Source: Saccharibacillus nicotianae
Lineage (GTDB): Bacteria; Bacillota; Bacilli; Paenibacillales; Paenibacillaceae
Assembly: GCF_042681745.1 (NCBI RefSeq)
Contig: NZ_JBHUGF010000010.1
Coordinates: 2,604,001-2,668,000, forward strand
Length of the DNA stretch: 64,000 nt
Reading direction: 5' to 3'
Shown piece after piece: positions 1 through 8,514 of this stretch. The notes under the pieces are model-generated. The model did no database searches, had not been told where the DNA came from, and saw nothing but the letters and a program-made list of their open reading frames with translations. Each line of letters begins with the position of its first letter. Within the stretch, counting starts at the first letter, position 1. A program made the position numbers and the translations under genes.

Positions 1-2
1 CG

Positions 3-662
3 ATTATGTTTGAAGATGAGCATTTGATCGTGATTCACAAAGATGCTGGACTACTATCGATCGCATCGGATAAAGAAAAAGATATCACCGCTTATCGTCA
101 GCTTACCGAGCATGTACGTGCGACTGATCCTGAACAACGTATCTTTGTAGTTCACCGCTTAGATCGAGACACATCCGGTGTAATGATGTTCGCCAAATCT
201 CATGAAGTTCAACAACAATTGCAAACTACATGGCGCGAAAGTGTAGAAGAACGCACCTATGTCGCTCTGGTTGAAGGCGAAGTGAAAAAGCCTGAAGGAA
301 CGATCTCTTCATGGCTTAAAGAAAGCAAAACGCTTAAAATGTTCTCCAACGCTCATGATAATGGTGGACAACATGCTATTACTCATTTCAAACGATTGCA
401 AAAAACACGCGAATATTCTTTATTAGAAGTTCGTTTAGAAACAGGACGCAAAAATCAGATTCGTGTTCATATGGAAGATCTAGGACATCCTATCGTTGGT
501 GATAAAAAGTATGGTGCTCGTGCTCAAGGGGTCGGTCGACTTGGTCTACATGCACGCGTCCTCTCCTTTATTCATCCGGTTACCGGAGAAACCATGCGCT
601 TTGAAACGGATATTCCGAAAAGCTTCAAACATCCTTTTAAAGATGTGCCTGAATCTAACTAA
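3..662 (+). CDS. RluA-family pseudouridine synthase, 5' end outside the window
   Basis: This enzyme isomerises uridine to pseudouridine in rRNA or tRNA. The signature HRLDRDTSGVMMFAKS (about residues 50-65 of the visible part) contains the catalytic Asp of the RluA family. The later stretch GRKNQIRVHMEDLGHPIVGD is the usual RluA C-terminal block. The frame is open to the left edge and the visible protein starts inside the first catalytic strand (FEDEHLIVIHK), so a few to many residues are missing. Whether an S4 domain precedes it cannot be seen. The common KPAG motif reads KDAG here. A strong terminator follows at 685-713. The RNA target is not assignable from sequence alone. Confidence 0.9.
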   Translation: MMFEDEHLIVIHKDAGLLSIASDKEKDITAYRQLTEHVRATDPEQRIFVVHRLDRDTSGVMMFAKSHEVQQQLQTTWRESVEERTYVALVEGEVKKPEGTISSWLKESKTLKMFSNAHDNGGQHAITHFKRLQKTREYSLLEVRLETGRKNQIRVHMEDLGHPIVGDKKYGARAQGVGRLGLHARVLSFIHPVTGETMRFETDIPKSFKHPFKDVPESN

Positions 663-684
663 GTGATCATGTATGCTGTTACGA

Positions 685-713
685 AAACAGGTGCTAGACT
701 GCACCTGTTTTTT
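685..713 (+). terminator. Intrinsic terminator after the pseudouridine synthase
   Basis: The arms AAACAGGTGC and GCACCTGTTT form a perfect 10-bp stem around a 6-nt loop, followed by a short T run. It lies 23 bp after the stop codon. Confidence 0.85.
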
Positions 714-775
714 GATGCTTATCTCTTTTTACGTATGTTATAATCACCACTACTCATTATTTACAGGAGGCTATT

Positions 776-1291
776 ATGCTTAATTTTGAACAAAAGCTTG
801 AACTGCTACAATCATATCCACAACTGCAACGCAAAGATGTTTCTCTAGGTCGTGTGAATTTTCATTATGAGGACAGTGCCTATGAGAAAAAGATTGTCGC
901 TTTCCATATTCATCCGAATGGTAATGGTTATATCTATGCTGGATTATTGCATAACTATGAGACCGATGATAAAGGATTTGTCAATATCCGCGACTATTCT
1001 GAAGAACAATTACGCACTCTACTTGATGAGACAATCCAAGCTATGTCATACAATCACAAAGCTGTAGAGTCGAAAGAGCAAGCAGCAGCTAAAGCTTCTT
1101 TCAAATTAGCCACTACCACTTCTACAGGTGGTACATGGATTGATGAAGATGGACATATTTTAACTTTGAAATATGAAGATGAGATGTGGTGTGTTTATTC
1201 CGGTCTTAATCTAGATATGGCTTTTGAATCTCGTAGCGAAGCTGGTGACTATCTCAAAGAAGAAGGATTCAAACCCCAGACTCAAGCTTGA
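776..1291 (+). CDS. Conserved-looking hypothetical protein, 171 aa
   Basis: I do not recognise the family. A clear ribosome binding site (aggagg, 766-771) precedes the ATG. The protein is soluble and acidic, with no signal peptide or membrane segment. The N-terminal half has alternating aromatic and charged residues (VNFHYEDS, GNGYIYAG, YETDDKGFVNIRDY) that suggest a beta-sheet fold. A middle linker is rich in Ala and Thr (residues about 95-115). The C-terminal part (WIDEDGHILTLKYEDEMWCVYSG) looks like a second small beta domain. It is monocistronic, with a terminator on each side. Confidence 0.75.
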   Translation: MLNFEQKLELLQSYPQLQRKDVSLGRVNFHYEDSAYEKKIVAFHIHPNGNGYIYAGLLHNYETDDKGFVNIRDYSEEQLRTLLDETIQAMSYNHKAVESKEQAAAKASFKLATTTSTGGTWIDEDGHILTLKYEDEMWCVYSGLNLDMAFESRSEAGDYLKEEGFKPQTQA

Positions 1292-1322
1292 TTGTTAACG
1301 ATTTATTTTAGAGTTGCCAAAA

Positions 1323-1378
1323 GGTTGTTGAATAGATATATTCAGTCATAATAACTGAAATATTCAACAATCTTTATT
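1323..1378 (+). terminator. Probable terminator hairpin
   Basis: The arms TTGTTGAATA (1325-1334) and TATTCAACAA (1361-1370) enclose an inner TTCAGT/ACTGAA stem. The hairpin is followed by TCTTTATTT. It ends transcription of the 776-1291 gene. Confidence 0.7.
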
Positions 1379-1400
1379 TATATTAAAGGAGCTGGATTGT

Positions 1401-2102
1401 ATGGTACGTATTGGAGTCATCGGAGATTATAGTTCAGAAGTCAAAGCACATATCGCTATTCCGCAAGCTTTGCAATTAGTAGCAAATGATCTAGAAGTGA
1501 CGGTAGATATCGAATGGATTCCCACACCACAACTTGAATCTAATGTTACAGAACAACTGAAATCTTTTGATGGTCTATGGGCAGCTCCTGCAACTCCTTA
1601 TGTTAGTATGGATGGCGCACTGGCAGGTATTCGTTATGCCAGAGAACATCAGGTTCCTTTTCTAGGTACTTGTGGTGGTTATCAGCATATGCTGATTGAA
1701 TTCGCCCGTCACGTGATTGGACTAACTGACGCTGAACATGCTGAATCTAGCCCGGATGCTTCGACACTCATTGTCACTCCTTTGTCTTGTTCGATGAATG
1801 AACAAACTCATCAATTTGTACTCGTTCCAGCATCCAGAATTGCTCGAATTTATAATGCAACCGAAATTCAAGAACAATATGGTATTTGCAACTATGGATT
1901 GAATCCAGCATTCCGCCCTCTTTTTGCACAGCATGGTCTACATATTAGCGCTACCGATTTGAATGGTGAAGCACGAATCGCTGAACTGGAAGATCACCCT
2001 TTTTATATTGGAACGTTGTTCCAGCCCGAACGATCTGCTTTCCAATCGATTGTTCATCCTCTTATTCGAGAGTTGGTACGAACGGCTAGTGTCTCTGCTT
2101 AA
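1401..2102 (+). CDS. CTP synthase C-terminal region-related protein (stand-alone glutaminase-like domain)
   Basis: The protein resembles only the class I glutamine amidotransferase half of CTP synthase. The nucleophile elbow PFLGTCGGYQH (about residues 92-102) keeps the Cys. Where CTP synthase has the catalytic His-Glu pair as HPE, this protein reads FQPE near residue 210, so the usual triad His is Gln. A separate family called CTP synthase C-terminal region-related (seleno)protein is known, in which some members replace the Cys with selenocysteine; this member has Cys. There is no synthetase domain and no CTP synthase partner nearby. The start has an aaggagc-type site about 8 nt upstream. 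Its function is unknown and glutaminase activity is doubtful. Confidence 0.8.
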   Translation: MVRIGVIGDYSSEVKAHIAIPQALQLVANDLEVTVDIEWIPTPQLESNVTEQLKSFDGLWAAPATPYVSMDGALAGIRYAREHQVPFLGTCGGYQHMLIEFARHVIGLTDAEHAESSPDASTLIVTPLSCSMNEQTHQFVLVPASRIARIYNATEIQEQYGICNYGLNPAFRPLFAQHGLHISATDLNGEARIAELEDHPFYIGTLFQPERSAFQSIVHPLIRELVRTASVSA

Positions 2103-2128
2103 AAAAGAATAAGGTTTGAAATTCAAAA

Positions 2129-2170
2129 AGATCATCTGCTCTATAGTTACAGAGCAGATGATTTTTTTTT
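2129..2170. terminator. Bidirectional terminator between convergent genes
   Basis: A 12-bp perfect stem, ATCATCTGCTCT paired with AGAGCAGATGAT, has T runs on both strands. It serves the plus-strand amidotransferase-like gene and the minus-strand chemoreceptor that ends at 2188. Confidence 0.9.
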
Positions 2171-2187
2171 ATGGAATCTATATGGTA

Positions 2188-4308
2188 TTAATCACGCAAC
2201 TTAAATTTACTGAGATCGTCTTCTAATTGTCTCGACATTGCACTTAGTGATTCAGCAGAAGCATTAATCTCTTCCATAGAAGCCAGTTGTTGCTCGGTTG
2301 CCGCAGCCATCGTCTCTGCTTCATCAGATGTCCGTACAGACACTTCAGATACTTCTACAATAGAAGCAGTGACTTCTTCCATTCCTGCGGATATTTCTTC
2401 TGATGTTGCTGATACTTCTTGAATCTGAGCGCTAACTAACTGTGTAGCACTTAAAATTTCATTCAGTGTATGGTGAGCTTGTTGAATCGCTTGAATACCA
2501 CTTTCTGTTTCAGTATGCGTCTGTTCCATAGAAAGAACCGCTTTTTGAACCAATTGTTCGATATCTTCAACCAGACGAGAAATCAAACTAACAGATGATT
2601 TGGTCTGTTCTGCTAATTTACCAACTTCACCAGCTACAACAGCGAATCCACGTCCATGCTCCCCTGCACGAGCCGCTTCAATATTTGCATTCAGTGACAA
2701 CAATTGAGTCTGAGCAGCTATATTCATAATGGTAGTAACAATCTGTCCAATTTCTTTAGAATGCTCTGCTAAGACTTTGACTGTATCACCGGATTGATGA
2801 ACTGAATAACGAATACTTTCCATTTGGTTGACAGCAGATACTAATTGTTGATCGCCAAATTGAGCACGTCCTGTAGCTTGAATAGAAGATTCAGCAACTT
2901 CTGATGCCGATTCCGCAATCCGAGCGATTCCAACTGACATTTCGTTCATTGCATTCGAGGTTTCTTCGGTTGCTTTTTTCTGACTATCGGTTCCTGAAGA
3001 CACGCTTTGAATAGCCTCCGCGATTTGTTGCATCGCTTGAGTAGATTCATTGGAGACATCTTTAAGTTGGACAGAAGCCGCTGAGGATTGCGCAGCAATA
3101 TCCTGATTACGACGTAATAATAGATTCAATTCTTGGATTGTCTGATTAAAAGCATCCCCCACCTGACGAAGCTCGTCTTGAGTAGTAAGATCAATATGCT
3201 GAGATAAATCACCTGATGCCATTGCAGTAGCCCCTTCACGTAAACGCTGTACAGCTTCACGAACACTTCGGTAAAAAGCAGGATAAAACAAAGTCACTAA
3301 TAATAAAGCAAGTACAGTAATTGCGATAACAATATTTCTTGATTCATGTAAACGTTGGATTCGTTGTTGCAACAATTCATTCAACTCATTAGATATACTA
3401 TTCGTAAAGGTATGTGTAGCATCTATGGTCTTAGTTGCATCATCATAAAATGCATTTGCTGTTGTAGAGAACGTTTTATCTGTGACAAGATCATTATTTA
3501 CAGTTACTAGGAATTGATCTAATGTTGCAAGTGTTGTTTTGCCTTGTGCACCTAAAATACTTTCTAATTGACTGTTATTTTTATACGCTGTGTCCAGAGA
3601 ATCCGCAATGCCGTCACGAAGAGCTTGCATTTGACCTTTTTCTAATAAAATATCAATCAATTCAGTTTCTGTTATTTTTTTATTTTGTAAAATGTTCAAA
3701 CCTTCGCCACGAAGTTGAGCATTTTTTTCCATAATCTGAGTTAATCGATTCACGAAAATATCCATTAAATAATAAGAATCAATCTCTGTATCTAGCGACA
3801 TGCCTGAATCATCTGCTGTAATCAGTACAAAATTATTCATTTTATTAATAATAGCGGTATGACGATTAAAGCTGTCTACATTATTTAATGAGAATTGTTC
3901 TGTTTGTAGAGTCTTCCAATCGGCTTGGATCGTTTGCCATTGCTTGCTAGAATCAGCAAATCCATTTTGAGCCACAACTTGATTGATCGTTTGAATTTGT
4001 GTATCGATTTCTTTTTCAGTCGTTTCGATATCTGATTTCACATTTGTTGATCCATTTGTATACCTGCTATATAATGCGCGATGTTCTTGAACTTTCAAAA
4101 AAAGAGGAATAATACTATTAATCGAAGTGATCCCTTTTTGCTCTTGATAAGTAATATCAATTTTTTCTTGATGTGTGTTAAACCAAATCACAAATAGCAT
4201 AATAATCGGAATGCAGAACAAAAAACTAATCAGTATAAATTTTTGTGCATAATTCAGTCTAGATATTAATTTGGTAAAAGGTAACAGAATCTTAGTTGTC
4301 ATTGACAT
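2188..4308 (-). CDS. Methyl-accepting chemotaxis protein (first of a tandem pair)
   Basis: This is a transmembrane chemoreceptor feeding CheA/CheW. Two membrane segments (about residues 23-44 and 325-345) bracket a roughly 280-residue extracytoplasmic region that looks all-helical. A HAMP domain follows (about 346-400), then a long signalling coiled coil whose hairpin tip contains LLSLNANIEAARAGEHGRGF. The sensor holds the DSGMSLDTEIDSYYLMD block, a Ser/Asp-rich motif found in helical sensor modules. Its ligand cannot be inferred. A second ATG at 4302 has better spacing from the aaggtgg site than the first. It is similar throughout to the gene at 4562-6676, most strongly in the signalling half, which indicates tandem duplication. 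Confidence 0.95.
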   Translation of the reverse strand: MSMTTKILLPFTKLISRLNYAQKFILISFLFCIPIIMLFVIWFNTHQEKIDITYQEQKGITSINSIIPLFLKVQEHRALYSRYTNGSTNVKSDIETTEKEIDTQIQTINQVVAQNGFADSSKQWQTIQADWKTLQTEQFSLNNVDSFNRHTAIINKMNNFVLITADDSGMSLDTEIDSYYLMDIFVNRLTQIMEKNAQLRGEGLNILQNKKITETELIDILLEKGQMQALRDGIADSLDTAYKNNSQLESILGAQGKTTLATLDQFLVTVNNDLVTDKTFSTTANAFYDDATKTIDATHTFTNSISNELNELLQQRIQRLHESRNIVIAITVLALLLVTLFYPAFYRSVREAVQRLREGATAMASGDLSQHIDLTTQDELRQVGDAFNQTIQELNLLLRRNQDIAAQSSAASVQLKDVSNESTQAMQQIAEAIQSVSSGTDSQKKATEETSNAMNEMSVGIARIAESASEVAESSIQATGRAQFGDQQLVSAVNQMESIRYSVHQSGDTVKVLAEHSKEIGQIVTTIMNIAAQTQLLSLNANIEAARAGEHGRGFAVVAGEVGKLAEQTKSSVSLISRLVEDIEQLVQKAVLSMEQTHTETESGIQAIQQAHHTLNEILSATQLVSAQIQEVSATSEEISAGMEEVTASIVEVSEVSVRTSDEAETMAAATEQQLASMEEINASAESLSAMSRQLEDDLSKFKLRD

Positions 4309-4350
4309 TTTCCACCTTCATACGACATTTTTTTCATTAAATCTACTATT

Positions 4351-4375
4351 TTATCGGACACTTTACACTGTTAAG
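4351..4375 (-). promoter_or_regulatory. Possible SigD (motility sigma factor) promoter, -10 element
   Basis: On the minus strand, TCCGATAA (4351-4358) differs from the SigD -10 consensus GCCGATAA at one position. It lies about 43 nt upstream of the chemoreceptor start. The -35 element is weak, so this call rests on the -10 and on the gene type. Confidence 0.4.
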
Positions 4376-4501
4376 TAATAGAAAAAACAAAAATGGTTTT
4401 CTATTATTATGTTTAGATATACGTTTTGAAGCTTACCGCGAAAGTAATCATGATCTCAAAAGCCAAAAATGTAACTACAAGCTCAATCTATAATGTCAAA
4501 A

Positions 4502-4536
4502 CAAAATCACCCGCTCTGAAAATACAGAGCAGATGA
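4502..4536 (-). terminator. Terminator downstream of the second chemoreceptor
   Basis: On the minus strand CATCTGCTCTG pairs with CAGAGCGGGTG around a 6-nt loop, followed by a T-rich tail. The stem sequence closely resembles the terminator of the paralog at 2129-2170, so the terminator was probably duplicated together with the gene. Confidence 0.75.
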
Positions 4537-4561
4537 GCTTATTTGAGAAATGATATTTATA

Positions 4562-6676
4562 TTAATTGCGCAACTTGAACTTACTGAGATCCTCTTGCAG
4601 TTGTGCAGACATATCACTTAATGATTCTGCGGAAGTATTAATCTCTTCCATAGAAGCGAGTTGTTGCTCTGTTGCCGCAGCCATCGTCTCTGCTTCACCT
4701 GATGTTTTGGCAGATACATCAGCAACTTCAATTATAGAGGCGGTCACTTGTTCCATGCCTGCTGATATTTCTTCAGAAGTAGCAGAAACTTCTTGAATCT
4801 GAGCACTTACCACTTGAGTTGATGCCAAAATATCTTTTAACGTCTGATGTGCTTGTTGAACAGCTTGAATACCTTGCATCGTTTCTTGATCTGTCAGTTC
4901 AATAGAAGCAACTGTTTGTGATACCAGTTCGGTAATATCACGAACTAGATTAGAAATCAGTTCTACTGAAGACTTCGTTTGTTCTGCTAACTTACCTACT
5001 TCTTCAGCTACTACACTAAATCCTCGACCATGTTCACCTGCACGCGCGGCTTCGATATTTGCATTTAATGATAGTAATTGGGTCTGCGAAGCAATTCCCA
5101 TAATCACACTAACAATCTGTCCAATTTCATTAGAATGTTCAGATAAGGTACGGACTTTGTGACCTGAGCCATCCACTGACTGACGAATACTTTCCATTTG
5201 TGCTACAGCAGTAACCAATTTTTGATCTCCTACATAGACCAGTTCAGTTGCCTGAATCGAAGATTCTGCTACCCCTGATGCCGCTTCTGCAATCCGTGTA
5301 ATGCCAATCGACATTTCGTTTACAGCGTTAGCAGTCTCATTCATTGATTTCTTCTGTCCTTTATTTCCTTCAGACACGCTTTGAATAGCATCTGCAATTT
5401 GCCCCATTGCTAATGTAGATTCGGTCGACACGATTTTCAAGTGAGCAGAAGCTTTTGCAGATTGATCAGATACTTGTTGATTACGATGTAACAACTCATT
5501 TAGAGCAATCATCGTTTGGTTAAAAGCATCTCCAACTTGTTTCAGTTCGTCCCGAGTATGCAGTACAATCGTTTGCGACAGATCGCCTTGTGCCATAGCA
5601 TCTGCACCATCTTGTAAGCTTCTGACCGATTGCAATACATTACGATAAAAGGTGATATAAAATAGTGCCACAAGTAAAAGTATAAATAAGATAATGCCCA
5701 AAATCAGATTGCGCATATACGTTAATTCTTGTACACGATTAGCAATCAGAACATCTAATTCATTAGAAATAGATTCAGAAAACTGTTGTAATGATTGAAT
5801 CGTCGTTGTACCTGCCGCAAAATAATCTTCTGCAGAACCTGTTAAGCTTTCATCATTAATAATTTGATTGGTTACTATATCTACAAACTTATTCATTTGA
5901 TCGATATTTTCATTTCCTTTTTCAGCAAATAGCTGTTTGAGCTCCGGGTTATTTTCATAAGCTGTGTTTAAAGAATTGGTAATATCTTCAATCGTTAATT
6001 TCATTTCACCTGTATTTTCTGTGATTTTGACAACTGTATCATGATTATTTTGTTTGCTAATTAGCAGTGCTGTTCCTCTTCCGCGCATCTGTGCTACCAT
6101 ATCTGATGTTTGAGCCAATTGCTTGGTAAAAATACCAGCTAGTGAAGTGGAATCAATATCGCTATCTAGAGATAAGCCGGATTCATTCGAACTTTTTGTA
6201 ATAAAATTCATCATTTCTTTAATCAGTACACTATGGCGAGTAAAACTATCTTCTGCATTTAATGAAGATTGTTCTTTTTGTAATGTATCCCAATCTGTTT
6301 GAATACCTTCCCAGATTTTAATTGATCCAGGTAGCTGTTGCGATTCGATAATAGGATCGATTTTTTTTATTTCTGCGCTAATATCTTTTTCCGTCTGAAT
6401 CAATTGCGATTGAGCATTGGTATCTCCTGATACATAGTTACCATAAAAAGCACGATGATTCTGCATCAATAAAATAAGAGGGAAAATACTATCAATATTA
6501 ACAATTCCTTTTCGTTCTGAAGATGACATTTGAATTTTATCTTGTTGATCTTCAAACCAAATACTGGTTAATAAGACTAAAGGCAACGCACATAATACAC
6601 TAATTAATATAAATTTCTGTGCATATTTGAGTTTAGAGATCACAAACGTAAATGGGTACAACAATTTATCCCCCAC
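4562..6676 (-). CDS. Methyl-accepting chemotaxis protein (second of a tandem pair)
   Basis: This is a 704-aa paralog of the 2188-4308 gene with the same architecture: an N-terminal membrane segment (about 20-42), a helical extracytoplasmic sensor, a second membrane segment (about 324-345), HAMP, and a signalling coiled coil with LLSLNANIEAARAGEHGRGF at the tip. The sensor block NESGLSLDSDIDSTSL is the counterpart of DSGMSLDTEIDSYYLMD in the partner. The sensor halves have diverged more than the signalling halves, as expected if the two copies now detect different cues. The start is GTG, with aaggcgg about 9 nt upstream. A SigD-like promoter lies just upstream. Confidence 0.95.
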   Translation of the reverse strand: MGDKLLYPFTFVISKLKYAQKFILISVLCALPLVLLTSIWFEDQQDKIQMSSSERKGIVNIDSIFPLILLMQNHRAFYGNYVSGDTNAQSQLIQTEKDISAEIKKIDPIIESQQLPGSIKIWEGIQTDWDTLQKEQSSLNAEDSFTRHSVLIKEMMNFITKSSNESGLSLDSDIDSTSLAGIFTKQLAQTSDMVAQMRGRGTALLISKQNNHDTVVKITENTGEMKLTIEDITNSLNTAYENNPELKQLFAEKGNENIDQMNKFVDIVTNQIINDESLTGSAEDYFAAGTTTIQSLQQFSESISNELDVLIANRVQELTYMRNLILGIILFILLLVALFYITFYRNVLQSVRSLQDGADAMAQGDLSQTIVLHTRDELKQVGDAFNQTMIALNELLHRNQQVSDQSAKASAHLKIVSTESTLAMGQIADAIQSVSEGNKGQKKSMNETANAVNEMSIGITRIAEAASGVAESSIQATELVYVGDQKLVTAVAQMESIRQSVDGSGHKVRTLSEHSNEIGQIVSVIMGIASQTQLLSLNANIEAARAGEHGRGFSVVAEEVGKLAEQTKSSVELISNLVRDITELVSQTVASIELTDQETMQGIQAVQQAHQTLKDILASTQVVSAQIQEVSATSEEISAGMEQVTASIIEVADVSAKTSGEAETMAAATEQQLASMEEINTSAESLSDMSAQLQEDLSKFKLRN

Positions 6677-6718
6677 GACAATAACCGCCTTTTTTCGACT
6701 TTTTATAGTTCTTATTAC

Positions 6719-6745
6719 TTATCGTCACTATAGTTTATTAACTTA
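6719..6745 (-). promoter_or_regulatory. Candidate SigD promoter for the second chemoreceptor
   Basis: On the minus strand TAAG (6742-6745) and GACGATAA (6719-6726) are separated by 15 nt. They match the SigD consensus TAAA-N15-GCCGATAA at 3 of 4 and 7 of 8 positions. The site lies 43 nt upstream of the GTG start. Confidence 0.5.
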
Positions 6746-7106
6746 ATAGATAGCGCAAAATTTTTTTGTCCAATATAAAATTTCATGAAATTAAATATAT
6801 TCTATTTTAAAAAAAGCCTTTACGTACAAGTTGATATTTTACATTTATAGCTATGGATATTAAGCAATGCATCTGTTAACATTGAATCGTATGTAACGAC
6901 CATATTCAGCATTCGATTCGGCATTTTATCATGCTAATACGCACAGCTTATTAACTGAATGTTTTTGAATAAGTCAATGGGGTATATGAATAGTATTTGC
7001 TATTACTAAGTGCTCGGCACTTTAAATATACAACTGTCCGATCCATACTATGTATAGAGGCACCACACCATGGATATCGATATCGACAACAATAGGGGGA
7101 ATACAG
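6746..7106. other. Intergenic region between divergent chemoreceptor and speD
   Basis: This AT-rich stretch of about 360 bp holds the two divergent promoter regions. I see no open frame with a credible ribosome binding site and no recognisable riboswitch fold. The speD ribosome binding site (aggggga) lies at its right end. Confidence 0.6.
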
Positions 7107-7928
7107 ATGGGATTGACACCACAACAGCGTATTCAGCTTCATAATTTTAACAACTTAACAAAATCTTTGAGTTTCAATATGTACGATATTTGCTATACAC
7201 GCACAAAAGAAGAGCGTGAAGCGTATCTTGCTTATATTGATGAACAATACAATGCAGATCGTCTAGGTAAAATCTTAACGAATGTATGTGATATTATTGG
7301 AGCTCATGTGCTGAATGTGGCGAAGCAAGATTATATTCCACAAGGTGCAAGTGTAACGATGTTGATCTCTGAAGGTCCGGTAGAGACAGCACCTAATGCT
7401 TCTTTTGAAGAATCGCCTGGTCCATTGCCAGAGCATGTGTTGATGCATCTGGATAAAAGTCATATTACCGTGCATACGTATCCTGAATACCATCCTGATG
7501 AAGGTATCAGTACGTTTCGTGCGGATGTTGATGTGTCTACTTGTGGCGAGATTTCACCACTTAAAGCACTCAACTTCCTTATTCACTCTTTCGATACGGA
7601 TATTATGACAATGGATTATCGGGTACGTGGATTTACTCGTGATATTCAGGGACATAAACTATTTATCGATCATGATATCAGCTCAATTCAGAATTATATT
7701 CCTTCTGAAATCAAAGATACCTACGATATGATTGATGTGAACGTATATCAAGAAAATATTTTCCATACCAAATGTAAATTAAAAAAATTCGATCTGGATA
7801 ATTATCTATTTGGCTACACCAAAGAAACATTGACCGAAGAAGATCAAGATCAAATTACGCAACGTCTCAAAATGGAAATGGACGAAATCTATTACGCCAA
7901 AAATATGAATACCGATCGGTCGCTATGA
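7107..7928 (+). CDS. speD: S-adenosylmethionine decarboxylase proenzyme (Escherichia coli-type SpeD)
   Basis: The enzyme decarboxylates S-adenosylmethionine to supply aminopropyl groups for spermidine synthesis. The protein is close to E. coli SpeD over its whole length, including FNNLTKSLSF near the N-terminus, STFRADVDVSTCG, SPLKALNFLIHSF, MDYRVRGFTRDI and DVNVYQENIFHTK. The proenzyme cleaves itself at a Lys-Ser bond; the matching LDKSH is at about K117/S118, so Ser118 would become the pyruvoyl group. An in-frame ATG at 7050 exists, but the start at 7107 has the agggggaa site 7 nt upstream and fits the family's N-terminus. The gene overlaps the next one by ATGA. This is the larger proteobacterial-type form, not the short Bacillus SpeH. 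Confidence 0.96.
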   Translation: MGLTPQQRIQLHNFNNLTKSLSFNMYDICYTRTKEEREAYLAYIDEQYNADRLGKILTNVCDIIGAHVLNVAKQDYIPQGASVTMLISEGPVETAPNASFEESPGPLPEHVLMHLDKSHITVHTYPEYHPDEGISTFRADVDVSTCGEISPLKALNFLIHSFDTDIMTMDYRVRGFTRDIQGHKLFIDHDISSIQNYIPSEIKDTYDMIDVNVYQENIFHTKCKLKKFDLDNYLFGYTKETLTEEDQDQITQRLKMEMDEIYYAKNMNTDRSL

Positions 7929-8434
7929 GTGAAACTATTTTAAAAAATATTCAGCGACATCAAGAAGATTGGGACGCACAATTTTATGCTCCTATCTTCG
8001 GTCAGGATATGAACGTCTATGTTCGCGATCTAGCAATTTCTACGCAAGCTGTAGAAAAAGTCGTGCAAGCATTCAATCATTTAGATAAGGATATTCTTGC
8101 TAAGTTATTTCAATTCTCATGGGATTATTGTAAAAGCTTTTGCGATTATGTCGGTGATCAAGAGTGCCCTTCTATTCAACAACCGGAAGAGATTTTGCAG
8201 TATATCGAACCTGTAGATCTGACGATAGAGATTGATCCAGAACGAACAGAGACGATTATTCGTATAGAGCTCAATTGTGATTGGGAAGTAGAACACGGAT
8301 TAGAATGGTTGATTCGAGATCAGCAGATTTTGTATGTAGGTAGTTGCGAATTTCCTGATGCATGGCAAGAACTATCATACTATCAGGACTACAGTCTTAA
8401 TTTTGCCTTTGGTAATAACTACGATAATCTTTAA
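7925..8434 (+). CDS. Hypothetical protein translationally coupled to speD
   Basis: The start overlaps the speD stop (ATGA), so the two are very probably co-translated. The protein is 169 aa, acidic and soluble, with many aromatic residues (FSWDYCKSFCDYVGDQECP, LNCDWEVEHGLEWLIRD). It resembles the small DUF6985-type proteins often found as lone genes in Bacillota, but that link is tentative. Nothing in the sequence shows an enzyme active site. A role linked to polyamine synthesis is only suggested by the coupling. Confidence 0.8.
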   Translation: MSETILKNIQRHQEDWDAQFYAPIFGQDMNVYVRDLAISTQAVEKVVQAFNHLDKDILAKLFQFSWDYCKSFCDYVGDQECPSIQQPEEILQYIEPVDLTIEIDPERTETIIRIELNCDWEVEHGLEWLIRDQQILYVGSCEFPDAWQELSYYQDYSLNFAFGNNYDNL

Positions 8435-8435
8435 C

Positions 8436-8493
8436 AAAAAAAGCTCCAAACCTTTTCACTATGCTCGATCGTGAATGGTTTGGAGCTTTTTTT
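8436..8493. terminator. Bidirectional terminator
   Basis: AGCTCCAAACC (8442-8452) pairs perfectly with GGTTTGGAGCT (8477-8487), with an inner TTCAC/GTGAA stem and A/T runs at both ends. It separates the speD operon from the convergent sulfate operon. Confidence 0.92.
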
Positions 8494-8514
8494 GTTGTAC
8501 AATGATTCTGACTT

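Noticed and set aside
1401..2102. Truncated CTP synthase pseudogene
   Set aside because: The protein has its own start and ribosome binding site, a full glutaminase-like domain and a known stand-alone family.
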